NCBI GenBank assembly: GCA_029237695.1
Contig: CM055271.1
Location: 79,681,488-79,745,487 of the forward strand
Direction: 5' to 3'
From: Conchocele bisecta
Taxonomy: Eukaryota > Mollusca > Bivalvia > Lucinida > Thyasiridae
Length of the DNA stretch: 64,000 nucleotides
Shown here piece after piece: positions 63,831 to 64,000 of the stretch. The translations under genes were made by a program, and so were the position numbers. The stretch's first letter is position 1. Each line of letters opens with the position of its first letter. The notes beneath the pieces were generated by a model. It saw only the letters and a program-made list of their open reading frames with translations, was not told the DNA's origin and did not search any database.

Positions 63831-64000
63831 CATGGATCTCTTGATCGTATCTTGTGGTATGATGTTGGGAAACATGTGTGTAGCGAGTGAATTTCACATA
63901 CCTACAGCGAAGACTTGTTGAAGGTTCCCAGACAACAAAACGCGAAAAAAATGGAAAACGAAGTGAACATGATCGTTTTGTATAACGATATGCATAGAAA

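Overview
The window looks like non-coding-dominated DNA from a mollusc nuclear genome, most likely a bivalve. It is AT-rich and intron-rich, packed with foldback MITEs, tandem repeats and nested transposons. It carries two gene families typical of bivalves: a C1q-domain protein and an invertebrate cytosolic sulfotransferase. The species is not determinable from the sequence alone. Most long reading frames here are by-products of repeats.

Layout. 1-4240: an inverted copy of a composite repeat (TTAA-flanked MITE, 38-bp satellite, GC-rich module), interrupted by a Crypton-type recombinase-domain ORF set in a pentanucleotide microsatellite. 4240-6120: a repeat block that recurs at 18930-21610. 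6700-9950: a decayed tyrosine-recombinase gene on the minus strand, bracketed by 59-bp direct repeats. 10998-18120: exons of a C1q-domain secreted protein on the plus strand, both carrying in-frame stops, with a MITE-filled intron. 18900-23420: more repeats, including a complete miniature LTR element whose two LTRs each contain a tRNA-like sequence. 24180-29400 and 35670-44920: two direct paralogous blocks (satellite, MITEs, tRNA-bearing LTR elements). 47956-49749: a 1.8-kb giant foldback element. 52-63 kb: simple repeats, 33- and 39-bp tandem arrays, and several MITE families.

The main coding content is one cytosolic sulfotransferase gene on the minus strand. I assembled it by hand from seven short exons between 57952 and 30464. 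Exon phases agree at every junction and the assembled product is about 289 residues, the usual size for the family. It appears damaged: one extra base in exon 1 and no AG at the exon 4 acceptor. Exon 7's acceptor lies directly against a MITE end. Its introns account for nearly half the window and hold most of the repeats listed here.

The most unusual structure is the tRNA-in-LTR element at 19910-20269: about 140-bp LTRs (TGTCAC...TGTGACA), a primer-binding site matching the 3' end of animal tRNA-Lys(CUU), a purine tract, about 80 bp of internal DNA, and a tRNA-like gene with Pol III A and B boxes inside each LTR. Two further copies, each split by the same foldback MITE at the primer-binding site, lie near 28.6-29.4 kb and 44.2-44.9 kb.
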